64,000 bases of DNA, from the NCBI GenBank assembly GCA_019241645.1, contig JAFAWQ010000035.1:1-64000 (forward strand). The letters are read 5' to 3'. This document shows, one piece after another, positions 45,025 to 54,067 of the stretch. Within the stretch, counting starts at the first letter, position 1. Every line of letters begins with the position of its first letter. The translations under genes were made by a program, and so were the position numbers. The notes beneath the pieces were generated by a model. The model saw only the letters and a program-made list of their open reading frames with translations, did no database searches and was not told the DNA's origin. This DNA is from Alphaproteobacteria bacterium (GTDB lineage Bacteria > Pseudomonadota > Alphaproteobacteria > Micropepsales > Micropepsaceae).

Positions 45025-45915
45025 ATGCTTGAGTTGGTGATCGATCAGCGGCGCAAGGATCTCGGCGGCTTCGAAGTCGGCCGGGTGCTGCCGTATGGGC
45101 CGCGCCGGATGGTCGGCCCGTTCATCTTCTTCGATCACATGGGCCCGGTGAATTTGCCAGCCGGCATTTCGCGCAAGGTGGACGTGCGGCCGCATCCGCA
45201 TATTGGGCTTTCCACGGTGACATACCTGTTCGAAGGCGAGATCATGCACCGCGACAGCGTCGGCTCCGAGCAGGCGATCCGGCCCGCGGAAGTGAACTGG
45301 ATGATCGCCGGCCGCGGCATCACGCACTCCGAACGCTTCGAGAGGGCACGCATGGAAGGCGGGCCTCTGCACGGGATTCAGTCGTGGGTCGCATTGCCGG
45401 ACGCCAGTGAGGAAACCGAACCCAGCTTCGCGCACCACCCTCAGGACGATCTGCCGCTGCTGCAGGATGCTGGAATCAAAATTCGCATCATCGCCGGAAA
45501 GGCGTTCGGCAAAGAGGCAAGGGTGAAAACCCATTCGCCGATTTTTTACGCGCACGCTGAACTGAAGGCCGGTACCGTGTTGGAGCTACCAGACGATTAC
45601 AGCGAACGCGCTGCTTACGTGGTGTCAGGTATTCTGTCTACGGACGATCAGGAATTGAGCCCCGGGCATATGTTGGTGTTCGCGCCTGGTCCCGGCGTCG
45701 TTCGTGCTGTCACCGACGCGTGCGTAATGCTGCTGGGAGGCGAGCCGGTCGGCCCGCGCTTCATAGAATGGAATTTCGTCTCCTCATCCCAGGAGCGGAT
45801 CGCGCAGGCGAAGGCGGATTGGCGCGCCGGGCGCATGAAGCTGCCCGATCTCGATCATGACGAATTCATTCCGCTGCCGCCCGATCCGGTGCCGCCGCCC
45901 AACCCGATGTCCTAG
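45025..45915 (+). CDS. Pirin family protein
   Basis: This 296-residue bicupin has the pirin N-terminal metal site: VRPHPHIGLSTVTYLFEGEI with two histidines (His58 and His60 region) and ITHSE, then HGIQSWVALP. The C-terminal cupin holds HMLVFAPGPGVV. Pirins bind iron or act as quercetinases or redox-linked regulators; the role here cannot be read. It converges on trpE. A GAAGGATG lies upstream of ATG 45025. Confidence 0.92.
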   Translation: MLELVIDQRRKDLGGFEVGRVLPYGPRRMVGPFIFFDHMGPVNLPAGISRKVDVRPHPHIGLSTVTYLFEGEIMHRDSVGSEQAIRPAEVNWMIAGRGITHSERFERARMEGGPLHGIQSWVALPDASEETEPSFAHHPQDDLPLLQDAGIKIRIIAGKAFGKEARVKTHSPIFYAHAELKAGTVLELPDDYSERAAYVVSGILSTDDQELSPGHMLVFAPGPGVVRAVTDACVMLLGGEPVGPRFIEWNFVSSSQERIAQAKADWRAGRMKLPDLDHDEFIPLPPDPVPPPNPMS

Positions 45916-45923
45916 GACGGTTG

Positions 45924-47432
45924 CTATGCGGTGTTCATCGCGGCCTGCCGCTCGGCTTCCTCCGCTGCCGCGAACAGCGCCTTGGCCTTGTTGACCGTCT
46001 CCTGATACTCCGCAGCCGGATCGCTGTCCGCCACAACACCGCCGCCGGCCTGTACATACATCGTGCCGTCTTTCAACAACGCGGTGCGAAGGACGATGCA
46101 GGTATCCATCGAGCCATCGGCAGCGAAGTACCCGACCGCGCCGGCATAGGCGGCTCCTCGCTTTTCTGTCTCGAACTCGTCGATGATTTCCATGGCGCGA
46201 ATTTTCGGGGCGCCGGAAAGCGTGCCGGCCGGCAAACCCGCCGCCAGCGCATCGATCGCATCCAGTCCATCGCGCTGTTCGCCTTCCACGTTGGAAACCA
46301 GATGCATCACGTGGCTGTAGCGTTCGATGAAGAAACTGTCTGTGACGCGAACGGAGTTGGTCCTGGAGACCCGGCCCACGTCGTTTCGTCCAAGGTCGAG
46401 CAGCATGAGGTGCTCGGCCCGCTCCTTTGGATCGCGCATCAGTTCGTCGGCAAGTGCTGCATCTTCAGTCGGTGTGCGGCCGCGCGGCCGCGTACCGGCG
46501 ATGGGCCGTATGGTCACGGTGCCATCCCGCAATCGCACCAGAATTTCCGGGCTGGAACCGACAAGCGCGAACTCGGGAAAGGCGAGGCAGTAAAGGAACG
46601 GCGAAGGGTTCAACCGCCGCAGCGCGCGATAAAGATCGAGCGGCGGAAGCCGGAAGGTGCGTCGAAAGCGCTGGCTCGGTACGACCTGAAAGATGTCGCC
46701 AGCGCGAATGTATTCTTTCGCCCGCTCCACAATGGAGAGATAATCGGCGCGGCTGATGTTCGATTGCACTGCGGAGTCGTCCTTGTGCCAGTCGGGTCGT
46801 CGCGACGAGGCCGGCAGCGGACCTCGAATTTGCTGGACGGCATGGGTGAGCCTTTCGCAGGCATCGGCGTATGCCATCCCCGCCGCGATGGCTGCGTCCG
46901 GCCAAACCGGCGTCACGACGATGATTTCGTCGCGCACGTTGTCGAATATGACAACCACGGTGGGCCGAACGAGGATTGCGTCGGGCAGGTTCAAGGTGTC
47001 CGGCGGCGGATCGGGCAGGCGCTCGACCAGCCGCACGATGTCGTAGCCAAGGTAGCCGAAAAGCCCGACCGTCATCGGAGGCAAGTCCGGCGGCAGCTTC
47101 ATCCGGTTTCCATCTAACACATCACGCAACGACGACAGTGCTGGTTTATCGACCGGCGCGAACGCGTCAGCGCCGCCGCGCTTGCTGATCTCCGCCTTGC
47201 CATCGCGGCAGCGCCAGATGAGGTCGGGCTCGATGCCGATGACGGAATAGCGTCCGCGTGTCTGGCCGCCCTGGACGCTTTCCAGAAGAAAGCAGTTGGT
47301 TCGTTGCTCGCTGAGTTTCAGGAATATGGAAACAGGTGTTTCCAGATCTCCGATCAGGCGCGCATAGACCGCTTGCGGTTCGCCGGAATAATGGAGCCGG
47401 GCGAATGTCGCAAAGTCCGGCTCGATGCGCAT
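45924..47432 (-). CDS. trpE: Anthranilate synthase component I
   Basis: TrpE makes anthranilate from chorismate, with ammonia from TrpG. The 502-residue protein has the tryptophan feedback pocket (LLESVQGGQTRGRYSVIG) and catalytic motifs FQVVPSQRFRR, PSPFLYCLAF, IAGTRPRGRT, LMLLDLGRNDVGRV, HLVSNVEGEQRDGLDA, and GAPKIRAMEIIDE. Its start lies one base after the ppiD stop, so it is in operon with ppiD and has no room for a trp attenuator in front. The trpGDC genes lie 5 kb further along. Confidence 0.96.
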   Translation of the reverse strand: MRIEPDFATFARLHYSGEPQAVYARLIGDLETPVSIFLKLSEQRTNCFLLESVQGGQTRGRYSVIGIEPDLIWRCRDGKAEISKRGGADAFAPVDKPALSSLRDVLDGNRMKLPPDLPPMTVGLFGYLGYDIVRLVERLPDPPPDTLNLPDAILVRPTVVVIFDNVRDEIIVVTPVWPDAAIAAGMAYADACERLTHAVQQIRGPLPASSRRPDWHKDDSAVQSNISRADYLSIVERAKEYIRAGDIFQVVPSQRFRRTFRLPPLDLYRALRRLNPSPFLYCLAFPEFALVGSSPEILVRLRDGTVTIRPIAGTRPRGRTPTEDAALADELMRDPKERAEHLMLLDLGRNDVGRVSRTNSVRVTDSFFIERYSHVMHLVSNVEGEQRDGLDAIDALAAGLPAGTLSGAPKIRAMEIIDEFETEKRGAAYAGAVGYFAADGSMDTCIVLRTALLKDGTMYVQAGGGVVADSDPAAEYQETVNKAKALFAAAEEAERQAAMNTA

Positions 47433-47433
47433 G

Positions 47434-49320
47434 TCACGAGTTTTCGCCGGTCAGGCGGTCCACCGTCTTCTGCTCGATTGAAACGCCGGCTTTGCTTCGC
47501 GCCGCGGCCGCTACCGCGCCGGCGATATCCTGACCGGCCGATGTTCCCACTTGCCCCGCGAACCGCCGCAAGCCGGAGCCGCGCAGAACGAATGCCGGCG
47601 GATGCTGGACGGCGGTCACGAGTGCCACGATGTAGGCCGAATGGTCGCTCGTCGGCCCGTAAACGGCCTTGCCGGCAGGGACCGAGAAGACTTTGGTCAC
47701 GAGAGGTAACGGCAGGGGGCCAGGAAGGGGCCTTTTTGGCTGCGGCCGCCGCAACGGACCGCTGGACTGCACGGTGACTCCAACGCTGGCGGCGGCTGCT
47801 TTCAGACTCCCCTGAGCCGACGCCATTTCGGAGATGCTCTTGGCTTTGGCCTCCAACTGACGCAACTGCCGTTCCTTTTGCCACGCGGCTGTTGCTTCAG
47901 CACGGACGGTTTCGAGCGATTTCAGTTTTGGCGGGCGGACGCCGACGACCTTTATCACGTAGCTGGTGCCCGATTTTGCGGAGAAGGGATCGCCTTCTTC
48001 GCCAACTTCAGCCTTGAACACTTGGGCAAGCAATTCCGGATCGGAAGGTATTCGTGCCTTGCCGCCCTCCGGCGTGTTGCCGTGTGCGTCGACAGCCGCG
48101 AGGTTCGCGACATGCATGCCGACCGAGGCCGCGGCCTTCGCGATGTCCTGCCCTCGGCTGTTCGCGTCGATGTATTGATTGGCAATATCGCCGATTTTCG
48201 CTGTTGCAAGCTGATCGGCGATTTTCTTGCGCAATTCCTCCTTCACCTCTTCGAAGGAACGGCTGGTCCCGGGTGTAATGTTGACGACATGGATCAGCGC
48301 GAAACCGACCGGTGCCTTCAGGGGCGCAGTGACGCCATCCTTCGCCAAGGCGAATACGGCCACACCCCGCTCCCCAAGATCGGCTTTGGTAAGGTCGCCC
48401 AGCTCAATATCCGCCGGGTTCAGGCCGCGCGCTCTGGCAAGATCGGAGAACGAGCTGCCGCTGTCTATTTTGAGGCGCGCGGCTTTGGCGCTGGGGAGAT
48501 CGGGATAGGTGATCTGCTCGAGTTGCCGCTTTTCCGGCACAACATATTTCGCCTTGTCGAATTCATACGCCTGCTTCATCTGGACATCCGAGACCGTTAT
48601 CTTGCTCGCAACATCGGACGGCGCAATCCAGGCATACGTGACCTGCCGATACTCTGGCGTGCTGAATCGGCTCACATGCGCTTTCAAATACGCATTCAGT
48701 TCGGCGTCGCTCGGCGCCGGGACTATTCCCGCCGCTGTGACGGGTATCACCATGTAGTCCGCGGCACGCGCCTCGTTCAGATAGTTGAAGAATGCGCGCG
48801 CATATCCTGGAGGCATTTGCAGTCCGCTGCCGGCGGCGCCGAGGAACTGCTCCCGCTCCAGAACGCCGCGCATGTACTCGATGAACCCCTCCTCAGTGAA
48901 TCCCGCCTGATCGATCAGCCGCTGGAACGTGTTGTGATCGAACGTCCCTAATGGCCCGATGAAGTTCTGCATCGCGCGAATGCGCGCGGAGACTGTGTCA
49001 TCGGTGGCCATGATGCCGTAGCGGTTAAGATAGGTGTTCAGTGCGGCTTCGTTGATCAGTCCATCGAGAACCTGTTGTCCGTATGCTCGCGCTGCCGCCG
49101 GTTTGATCGGGCCCTGCTGGGCTGCGGCTCGCGTCAGGTTCCGATAGTCCCGTTGGAAAAGCTCGATTGGAATCTTTTCGCCGCCGACCGTGGCGACGGA
49201 CGTGTCCGAGCTGCCGCGAAAAATATCGGCGATACCCCATACGCCGAAGCTGAGCGCCAGCAGCCCCAGGAAAAGCGAGCTGACCCACGACTTCGTATAT
49301 TTTCGCATCTGCTGGAGCAT
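47434..49320 (-). CDS. ppiD: PpiD-like peptidylprolyl isomerase (SurA N-terminal domain protein)
   Basis: The 628-residue protein is an inner membrane-anchored periplasmic chaperone. It has one N-terminal transmembrane helix (about 13-33, SSLFLGLLALSFGVWGIADI), a SurA_N-like helical chaperone region (about 35-200), a parvulin-type PPIase domain (about 250-375; QLEQITYPDLPSAKAARLK and VGFALIHVVNI) and a long C-terminal part. It probably assists folding of exported proteins leaving the Sec translocon. It is followed immediately by trpE, the common alphaproteobacterial pairing. It is divergent from tpiA with a small gene between. Confidence 0.9.
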   Translation of the reverse strand: MLQQMRKYTKSWVSSLFLGLLALSFGVWGIADIFRGSSDTSVATVGGEKIPIELFQRDYRNLTRAAAQQGPIKPAAARAYGQQVLDGLINEAALNTYLNRYGIMATDDTVSARIRAMQNFIGPLGTFDHNTFQRLIDQAGFTEEGFIEYMRGVLEREQFLGAAGSGLQMPPGYARAFFNYLNEARAADYMVIPVTAAGIVPAPSDAELNAYLKAHVSRFSTPEYRQVTYAWIAPSDVASKITVSDVQMKQAYEFDKAKYVVPEKRQLEQITYPDLPSAKAARLKIDSGSSFSDLARARGLNPADIELGDLTKADLGERGVAVFALAKDGVTAPLKAPVGFALIHVVNITPGTSRSFEEVKEELRKKIADQLATAKIGDIANQYIDANSRGQDIAKAAASVGMHVANLAAVDAHGNTPEGGKARIPSDPELLAQVFKAEVGEEGDPFSAKSGTSYVIKVVGVRPPKLKSLETVRAEATAAWQKERQLRQLEAKAKSISEMASAQGSLKAAAASVGVTVQSSGPLRRPQPKRPLPGPLPLPLVTKVFSVPAGKAVYGPTSDHSAYIVALVTAVQHPPAFVLRGSGLRRFAGQVGTSAGQDIAGAVAAAARSKAGVSIEQKTVDRLTGENS

Positions 49321-49417
49321 TTAAGGCCTATTCGTCTAGAAAGGGGCGAAGGATAGGAATTGGACCGGCAGAGGCAAACGGTCCAGCGCCGCAGTTGTCG
49401 CAGACCCGGCGATCACG

Positions 49418-49750
49418 CTACGCCGTGGGAAGCTGAAGCGACCTCGATTGCCAATAGAAGCGGTACGCGGGAAGCTTGGTCAGCCCCGGCTCCTCCTGGG
49501 CTTCTTCTTTCTTTGGGCGCAACTGCAGGACACGGGCTTCAGGGTTCTCCATGCGGACTCCCTCCACCATCCGGGTATGACCGGAAGACAAGTCACATTC
49601 GCTAAGCCCAGCCCACTTTCGCTCCCAGGCTGATCGGCGTTCGGCATTCATGGCATGGACCCAGACATTCCGAGAGGCCCAAAATTCCTCAACGACCGCA
49701 GCCCGTTCCAAGGCAGTCGAAGGTCCACTCTGGTTGCTAAATGTGTACAT
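49418..49750 (-). CDS. Hypothetical protein, 110 residues
   Basis: From ATG 49750 the product has a helical, Trp-rich central part (STALERAAVVEEFWASRNVW, NAERRSAWERKWAGLSE) and a Glu-rich tail before a short basic end. A TTG upstream would add 17 residues. There is no strong ribosome binding site and I recognise no family. The opposite strand has a competing frame of poor quality. It lies in the 580 bp between ppiD and tpiA; the rest of that gap shows nothing definite. Confidence 0.4.
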   Translation of the reverse strand: MYTFSNQSGPSTALERAAVVEEFWASRNVWVHAMNAERRSAWERKWAGLSECDLSSGHTRMVEGVRMENPEARVLQLRPKKEEAQEEPGLTKLPAYRFYWQSRSLQLPTA

Positions 49751-49899
49751 GCCCGAGTCCCGCCTTGGCACAATATTATGTCCTTGAGTCAGGGGATTCA
49801 ACAGGTTCTTGAGTGCGGCCCTTGAAGGCCTCGGCAGCTGACTTGCGGAGATAGCGCCTTCGATGACATGTCGGCCGGGCGATTCTGGGGTTAAAGCGG

Positions 49900-50655
49900 G
49901 TGAGGCAGCTAATTGCGGGTAACTGGAAAATGAATGGCCTTTCCGCGGCGCTCGCCGAAATCGAGGCTATCTGCGAAATTACTTCTGCCAATCCTCCCAA
50001 TGCCGACATCCTTGTCTGCCCGCCAGTGACCTTGCTGCACCGGGCCGTCCAGATCGCTGCCGGACGGATCGCTATCGGTGCGCAAGACTGCCATCCCGAC
50101 CCAAGTGGCGCATTCACGGGAGATATCAGCGCAGAAATGCTACGGGATGCCGGGGCAACCGCGGTGATCGTGGGTCATTCCGAACGGCGCCAATTCCATG
50201 GCGAGGACAATGCGGCGGTTGCCGCCAAGGCACTCGCCGGCTGGCGCGCCGGGCTGATGACAATCATCTGTGTGGGCGAGACAGAGGAAGATCGACTTTG
50301 CGCCGGACATCTTGGCGTATGCCAGAGTCAACTCGCTGGCAGCGTGCCCGCCGGCGGGACCGCTGCGAACACGGTCGTCGCGTACGAGCCGGTTTGGGCC
50401 ATTGGCACAGGAAAGACGCCTGTTGCTTCCGAGATTGCAGAGATGCATGCCCACATTCGCGGCTGTCTTTCGACAGGGTTGGGAAGTGCCGGGGCGGATA
50501 TTCGAATTCTATATGGCGGTTCTGTGAAACCATCCAACGCGCGTCAGATACTTGCCTTGCCGGAAGTGGGTGGCGCATTGGTAGGGGGAGCCAGTCTAAA
50601 GGCAACTGATTTCCAGGCGATCTTTTCCGCTGCGCATGCGGCTCACGAACTGTGA
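49900..50655 (+). CDS. tpiA: Triosephosphate isomerase
   Basis: TpiA interconverts dihydroxyacetone phosphate and glyceraldehyde 3-phosphate. The 251-residue TIM barrel starts at GTG 49900 ([14 protein letters not shown], catalytic Lys10), with the catalytic histidine in [10 protein letters not shown], the catalytic glutamate in [13 protein letters not shown], the phosphate loop, and [12 protein letters not shown]. It is followed by an exported protein gene and then secG and pyrG; in many alphaproteobacteria tpiA-secG-pyrG are adjacent, so the exported protein gene is an insertion. Confidence 0.97.
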   Translation: MRQLIAGNWKMNGLSAALAEIEAICEITSANPPNADILVCPPVTLLHRAVQIAAGRIAIGAQDCHPDPSGAFTGDISAEMLRDAGATAVIVGHSERRQFHGEDNAAVAAKALAGWRAGLMTIICVGETEEDRLCAGHLGVCQSQLAGSVPAGGTAANTVVAYEPVWAIGTGKTPVASEIAEMHAHIRGCLSTGLGSAGADIRILYGGSVKPSNARQILALPEVGGALVGGASLKATDFQAIFSAAHAAHEL

Positions 50656-50804
50656 AGACAGCAACGAGCACCTGTCATTTGGTTCCAGGTCGGCGCCGTT
50701 CATAATTCTCGGGCAATGGCCGATGCTATTGCTCATCGCGAATGACAGCGGTAGTGATTCGTTCTTCAGCTTGTCGTAGGGGCTGCAATCACAGGGAGGA
50801 CTAA

Positions 50805-51488
50805 ATGATCAAGACAACACTAGCCGTTTTGGCCGTTTCGGCGTTCGCCGCGACGGGAACATTTGCGGCGAACAACAATATCGGTGCCACGGTAAGCAAG
50901 GACAAATCGATCACGTCGGTGGCGCATGGATCCGCCACATATACGGCATCGCGGGCACATGATCCAAAAAAAGCAAAGGCGATCTTCAGCAATATCGGCG
51001 TGAAATATCCGAAGGGGCTGTACTTCTGCTGTTACGGTAACACGATCTCCGGCGCTTCGAGTGTCATCGCCCAGCAGAACTGGGTGGCAATGCAGTTCAC
51101 GCCGTCGGCGGATGCCACGGTGGGTGAAGTCGATGCCGCCGTCGGATATGTCACCGGAACGAACTTGGTCGATGTAGGGCTTTACGATGATGCCAGCGGT
51201 GTTCCAGGCAAAAAGCTCGCTTCCGGCAAGGCTACGGGTTTGGGAGTCTTTGGAGCGTGCTGTGACCTCGCTGTGCTCAACGTTAAGGGCGGCGTAGATG
51301 TCAAGGGAGGCACTCCTTATTGGGTAGTGGTCAGCACTGACAAAAAGGGTGATGACACCTGGGCGGCATGGAACTTCAACTCCACCGATCAGATCGATCC
51401 GGTTCCAATCGCAGTCAATCAAGGATCCGGCTGGGTTGCAGTCGGCAGCTCGGTTCCTGCGCCTTCTTTCGCTGTATACGCCCAGTAA
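50805..51488 (+). CDS. Exported protein with choice-of-anchor-like beta domain
   Basis: The 227-residue protein starts after a clear GGGAGGA, has a signal peptide (about 1-22, ending GTFAA), and a Gly/Val/Thr-rich beta domain with AVGYVTGTNLVDVGLYDDAS and GGTPYWVVVSTDKKGDDTWA. The layout resembles carbohydrate-binding or choice-of-anchor R-type secreted proteins. Two cysteine pairs (YFCCYG, GACCDL) are unusual and may form disulfides. There is no visible anchor, such as a C-terminal helix. It is closed by a strong terminator, so it is a monocistronic gene inserted between tpiA and secG. Confidence 0.65.
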   Translation: MIKTTLAVLAVSAFAATGTFAANNNIGATVSKDKSITSVAHGSATYTASRAHDPKKAKAIFSNIGVKYPKGLYFCCYGNTISGASSVIAQQNWVAMQFTPSADATVGEVDAAVGYVTGTNLVDVGLYDDASGVPGKKLASGKATGLGVFGACCDLAVLNVKGGVDVKGGTPYWVVVSTDKKGDDTWAAWNFNSTDQIDPVPIAVNQGSGWVAVGSSVPAPSFAVYAQ

Positions 51489-51502
51489 TCTAAATCATGC
51501 GG

Positions 51503-51539
51503 GTATGGCCGGGCAGAGCTTGTCCGGCCATACACTTTT
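51503..51539 (+). terminator. Rho-independent terminator of the exported protein gene
   Basis: GTATGGCCGG (51503-51512) and CCGGCCATAC (51524-51533) form a perfect 10-bp stem with an 11-base loop, followed by ACTTTTC. It starts 14 bases after the stop codon. Confidence 0.85.
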
Positions 51540-51600
51540 CGGGGGCGCAATTTGCGTCTTCCCGCAGAAATGACTAAGTGAGGCGCGAATTGGAGCGCCC

Positions 51601-51957
51601 ATGCAGAATATCCTCATTATCTTCCAGCTATTTGTCTCCATTGCTCTGGTCGGCGCTGTGCTCTTGCAGCGCTCGGAAGGCGGAGCTCTTGGCATGGGAG
51701 GCAGCGGTTCTGGCTTAGGGGGACTTTTCAGCGCACGGGGAGCTGCAGACACGCTTACCCGCACGACCGCCATCCTCGCGGCGCTATTTTTTTTAACCAG
51801 CCTGGCTTTGACTTTGTTGGCGCTTCACAGCCGTCCGCAGTCACGCTCGATTCTCGATCAGCAAGCTTCACCCGGGAGAATCCAGCCGCTGACCTTGCCG
51901 CATCCATCGACCTCGCCCGCCAAGCCTGCTCCGCAGAAGGTGCCTGCGCCCCACTGA
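51601..51957 (+). CDS. secG: Preprotein translocase subunit SecG
   Basis: SecG is a small subunit of the SecYEG inner membrane channel. The 118-residue protein has two transmembrane helices (about 3-22 and 54-75) with the conserved loop LLQRSEGGALGMGGSGSGLGGLFSARGAADTLTRTT (split; about 24-59). A Pro/Ser-rich tail follows, as is frequent in alphaproteobacteria. It precedes pyrG by 99 bp. Confidence 0.95.
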   Translation: MQNILIIFQLFVSIALVGAVLLQRSEGGALGMGGSGSGLGGLFSARGAADTLTRTTAILAALFFLTSLALTLLALHSRPQSRSILDQQASPGRIQPLTLPHPSTSPAKPAPQKVPAPH

Positions 51958-52056
51958 TTGTGTCTTCTGGCGAGCCTGGTCGACAAAGTGAATAGGGTGG
52001 AAAGTTTCGATCTTTACTCTTGAGTGGCACCGCACTCTCCGTCATGTTGGCCTTCC

Positions 52057-53685
52057 ATGGCGCGGTTGATCTTTATCACCGGCGGCGTGGTCTCTTCCCT
52101 GGGAAAAGGACTTGCGTCAGCCGCATTGGGTGCGCTTTTGCAGGCTCGCGGATATCGCGTGCGCCTGCGGAAGCTCGATCCTTATCTCAACGTTGATCCT
52201 GGCACGATGTCCCCGTTCCAGCACGGTGAAGTCTACGTCACCGACGACGGCGCGGAAACAGATCTTGATCTGGGGCACTATGAGCGGTTCACCGGTGTTC
52301 CCTCTGCGCAGTCCGATAACGTCACCTCGGGTCGAATTTACCAGCGCGTGATCGAAAGAGAGCGTCGCGGCGAATATCTGGGCCGTACCGTTCAGGTGAT
52401 TCCGCATGTCACGGACCTGATCAAGGAATTTGTGATTGCCGGGACCGATGACATCGACTTCCTGCTCTGTGAAATCGGAGGCACTGTTGGTGACATCGAA
52501 GGGTTGCCGTTTTTTGAAGCCATTCGACAGCTCGGCAATGATCTCGGCCACCGAAATACCTGCTTCGTTCACCTGACCCTGGTTCCCTACATCGAGACGG
52601 CGGGTGAACTTAAGACGAAACCCACCCAGCATTCGGTCAAGGAGCTGCGCAGCATCGGCATTCAGCCGGATATTCTGCTGTGCCGCTCACATTACCCGAT
52701 ACCGGAGGAGGATCGCCGCAAGATCGCGCTCTTCTGCAACGTATCTCCAGCCTGCGTGATCCCCGGCCTCGATCTTTCGACCATTTACGAGGCGCCGATG
52801 CGGTTTCACGAGCAAGGACTCGATACGCAGGTGCTAAAAACCTTTGGGATCGATGACGCCCCGCTGCCGGATCTTTCCCATTGGCAATGGGTGGTGGAGA
52901 GGGTCAAGAACCCGGAAGGCGAAGTGAAAATCGCCGTGGTCGGCAAGTACATGCAGGTAAAGGACTCCTACAAGTCGTTGTCGGAGGCGCTTACCCATGG
53001 CGGAATCGCGAACAATGTCCAGGTGCATATGGAGTGGATCGACAGCGAAATATTCGAACGGGACGACGCGGCATCGTTTCTGGAGGATGTTGACGGGATT
53101 CTCGTACCGGGCGGCTTCGGCGAACGAGGCACGGAAGGCAAAATTCGCGCGGTGAGATTTGCGCGCGAGCACAACGTGCCGTTTTTCGGAATTTGTTATG
53201 GCCTCCATATGGCGGTCATCGAAGGCGCGCGCGATCTTGCCGGGTTGGAAGGTGCCGGCACAACGGAGAACGGGCATCCGCGTCATCCCGTCATTGCGCT
53301 CATGACAGAGTGGACCAAAGGAAACCAGCTTGAAGTACGACAAGAGGGCGGCGGTCTGGGGGGTACGATGAGACTGGGACAGTATCCTGCTGTCCTGGCG
53401 ACCGGAAGTCGCGTCGCGGAAATCTATGGAGGCTTAGAGATCGTGGAGCGTCACCGGCACCGTTACGAAGTTAATGTGGGTTATCTCCGCCAGCTGGCGG
53501 AGCACGGATTTGTTGTGTCCGGCTGGTCGCCCGACGGCCGTTTGCCCGAAATCATGGAGATTTCCGATCATCCTTGGTTTATCGGCGTCCAGTTTCACCC
53601 CGAGCTCAAGTCCCGCCCCTTCCTCCCTCATCCGCTGTTCGCATCGTTCATCGCCGCGGCCGTTCGCCAGAGCCGCTTGGTGTGA
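52057..53685 (+). CDS. pyrG: CTP synthase
   Basis: PyrG aminates UTP to CTP with glutamine and ATP. The 542-residue protein has the synthase domain starting [20 protein letters not shown] and [23 protein letters not shown] (split), GGTVGDIEG, and a C-terminal glutaminase domain with the nucleophile cysteine in [14 protein letters not shown] and a [11 protein letters not shown] end. ATG 52057 is family-like; an in-frame upstream ATG at 52024 region adds 11 unsupported residues. It is downstream of secG. Confidence 0.97.
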   Translation: MARLIFITGGVVSSLGKGLASAALGALLQARGYRVRLRKLDPYLNVDPGTMSPFQHGEVYVTDDGAETDLDLGHYERFTGVPSAQSDNVTSGRIYQRVIERERRGEYLGRTVQVIPHVTDLIKEFVIAGTDDIDFLLCEIGGTVGDIEGLPFFEAIRQLGNDLGHRNTCFVHLTLVPYIETAGELKTKPTQHSVKELRSIGIQPDILLCRSHYPIPEEDRRKIALFCNVSPACVIPGLDLSTIYEAPMRFHEQGLDTQVLKTFGIDDAPLPDLSHWQWVVERVKNPEGEVKIAVVGKYMQVKDSYKSLSEALTHGGIANNVQVHMEWIDSEIFERDDAASFLEDVDGILVPGGFGERGTEGKIRAVRFAREHNVPFFGICYGLHMAVIEGARDLAGLEGAGTTENGHPRHPVIALMTEWTKGNQLEVRQEGGGLGGTMRLGQYPAVLATGSRVAEIYGGLEIVERHRHRYEVNVGYLRQLAEHGFVVSGWSPDGRLPEIMEISDHPWFIGVQFHPELKSRPFLPHPLFASFIAAAVRQSRLV

Positions 53686-53845
53686 ACGCGGGGCAAATTT
53701 CAGCCGATCGGAATGGACAACCATCAATTGCAGCGAAAGCGATCGTTTGCCAAGGGAGACAGAAATCTGCAAAGAATCTGCCACTATTGGTTGTAATATT
53801 CATTTGCAGGAGTAGTCTTCCGCCCGCCGAGACCTGAATCGCCCC

Positions 53846-54067
53846 ATGGCCATACAAACCGCTCCGTCCGCCCTCAGCAGCTCCCCACGGGAACCAATCC
53901 TTACCCCATCGGAAATGGCAGCCTACTCGCTCGACATGTTGCTTGCTCTCCGGAGTATGGCGGACCAGAGCGGGCATCGCCATCTGGCAGAGCTTCTGGA
54001 AGTAGCCGCCGCCGAGGCGGAACGGATCGTCAAGGTAACGCAAAAACGCGCCCCTTTACGAAAGTGA
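53846..54067 (+). CDS. Small hypothetical protein, 73 residues
   Basis: The protein is a Ser/Pro-rich start (about 1-20) followed by helical sequence: SEMAAYSLDMLLALRSMADQ and HRHLAELLEVAAAEAERIVK. It looks like a soluble two-helix protein. There is no strong ribosome binding site. Its end overlaps the convergent dprA 3' end by 12 bp. I recognise no family, but the pattern and codon use fit a real gene. Confidence 0.55.
   Translation: MAIQTAPSALSSSPREPILTPSEMAAYSLDMLLALRSMADQSGHRHLAELLEVAAAEAERIVKVTQKRAPLRK

Noticed and set aside
45921-47117. Plus-strand frame opposite trpE
   Set aside because: trpE motifs are complete on the other strand; this frame is a shadow.
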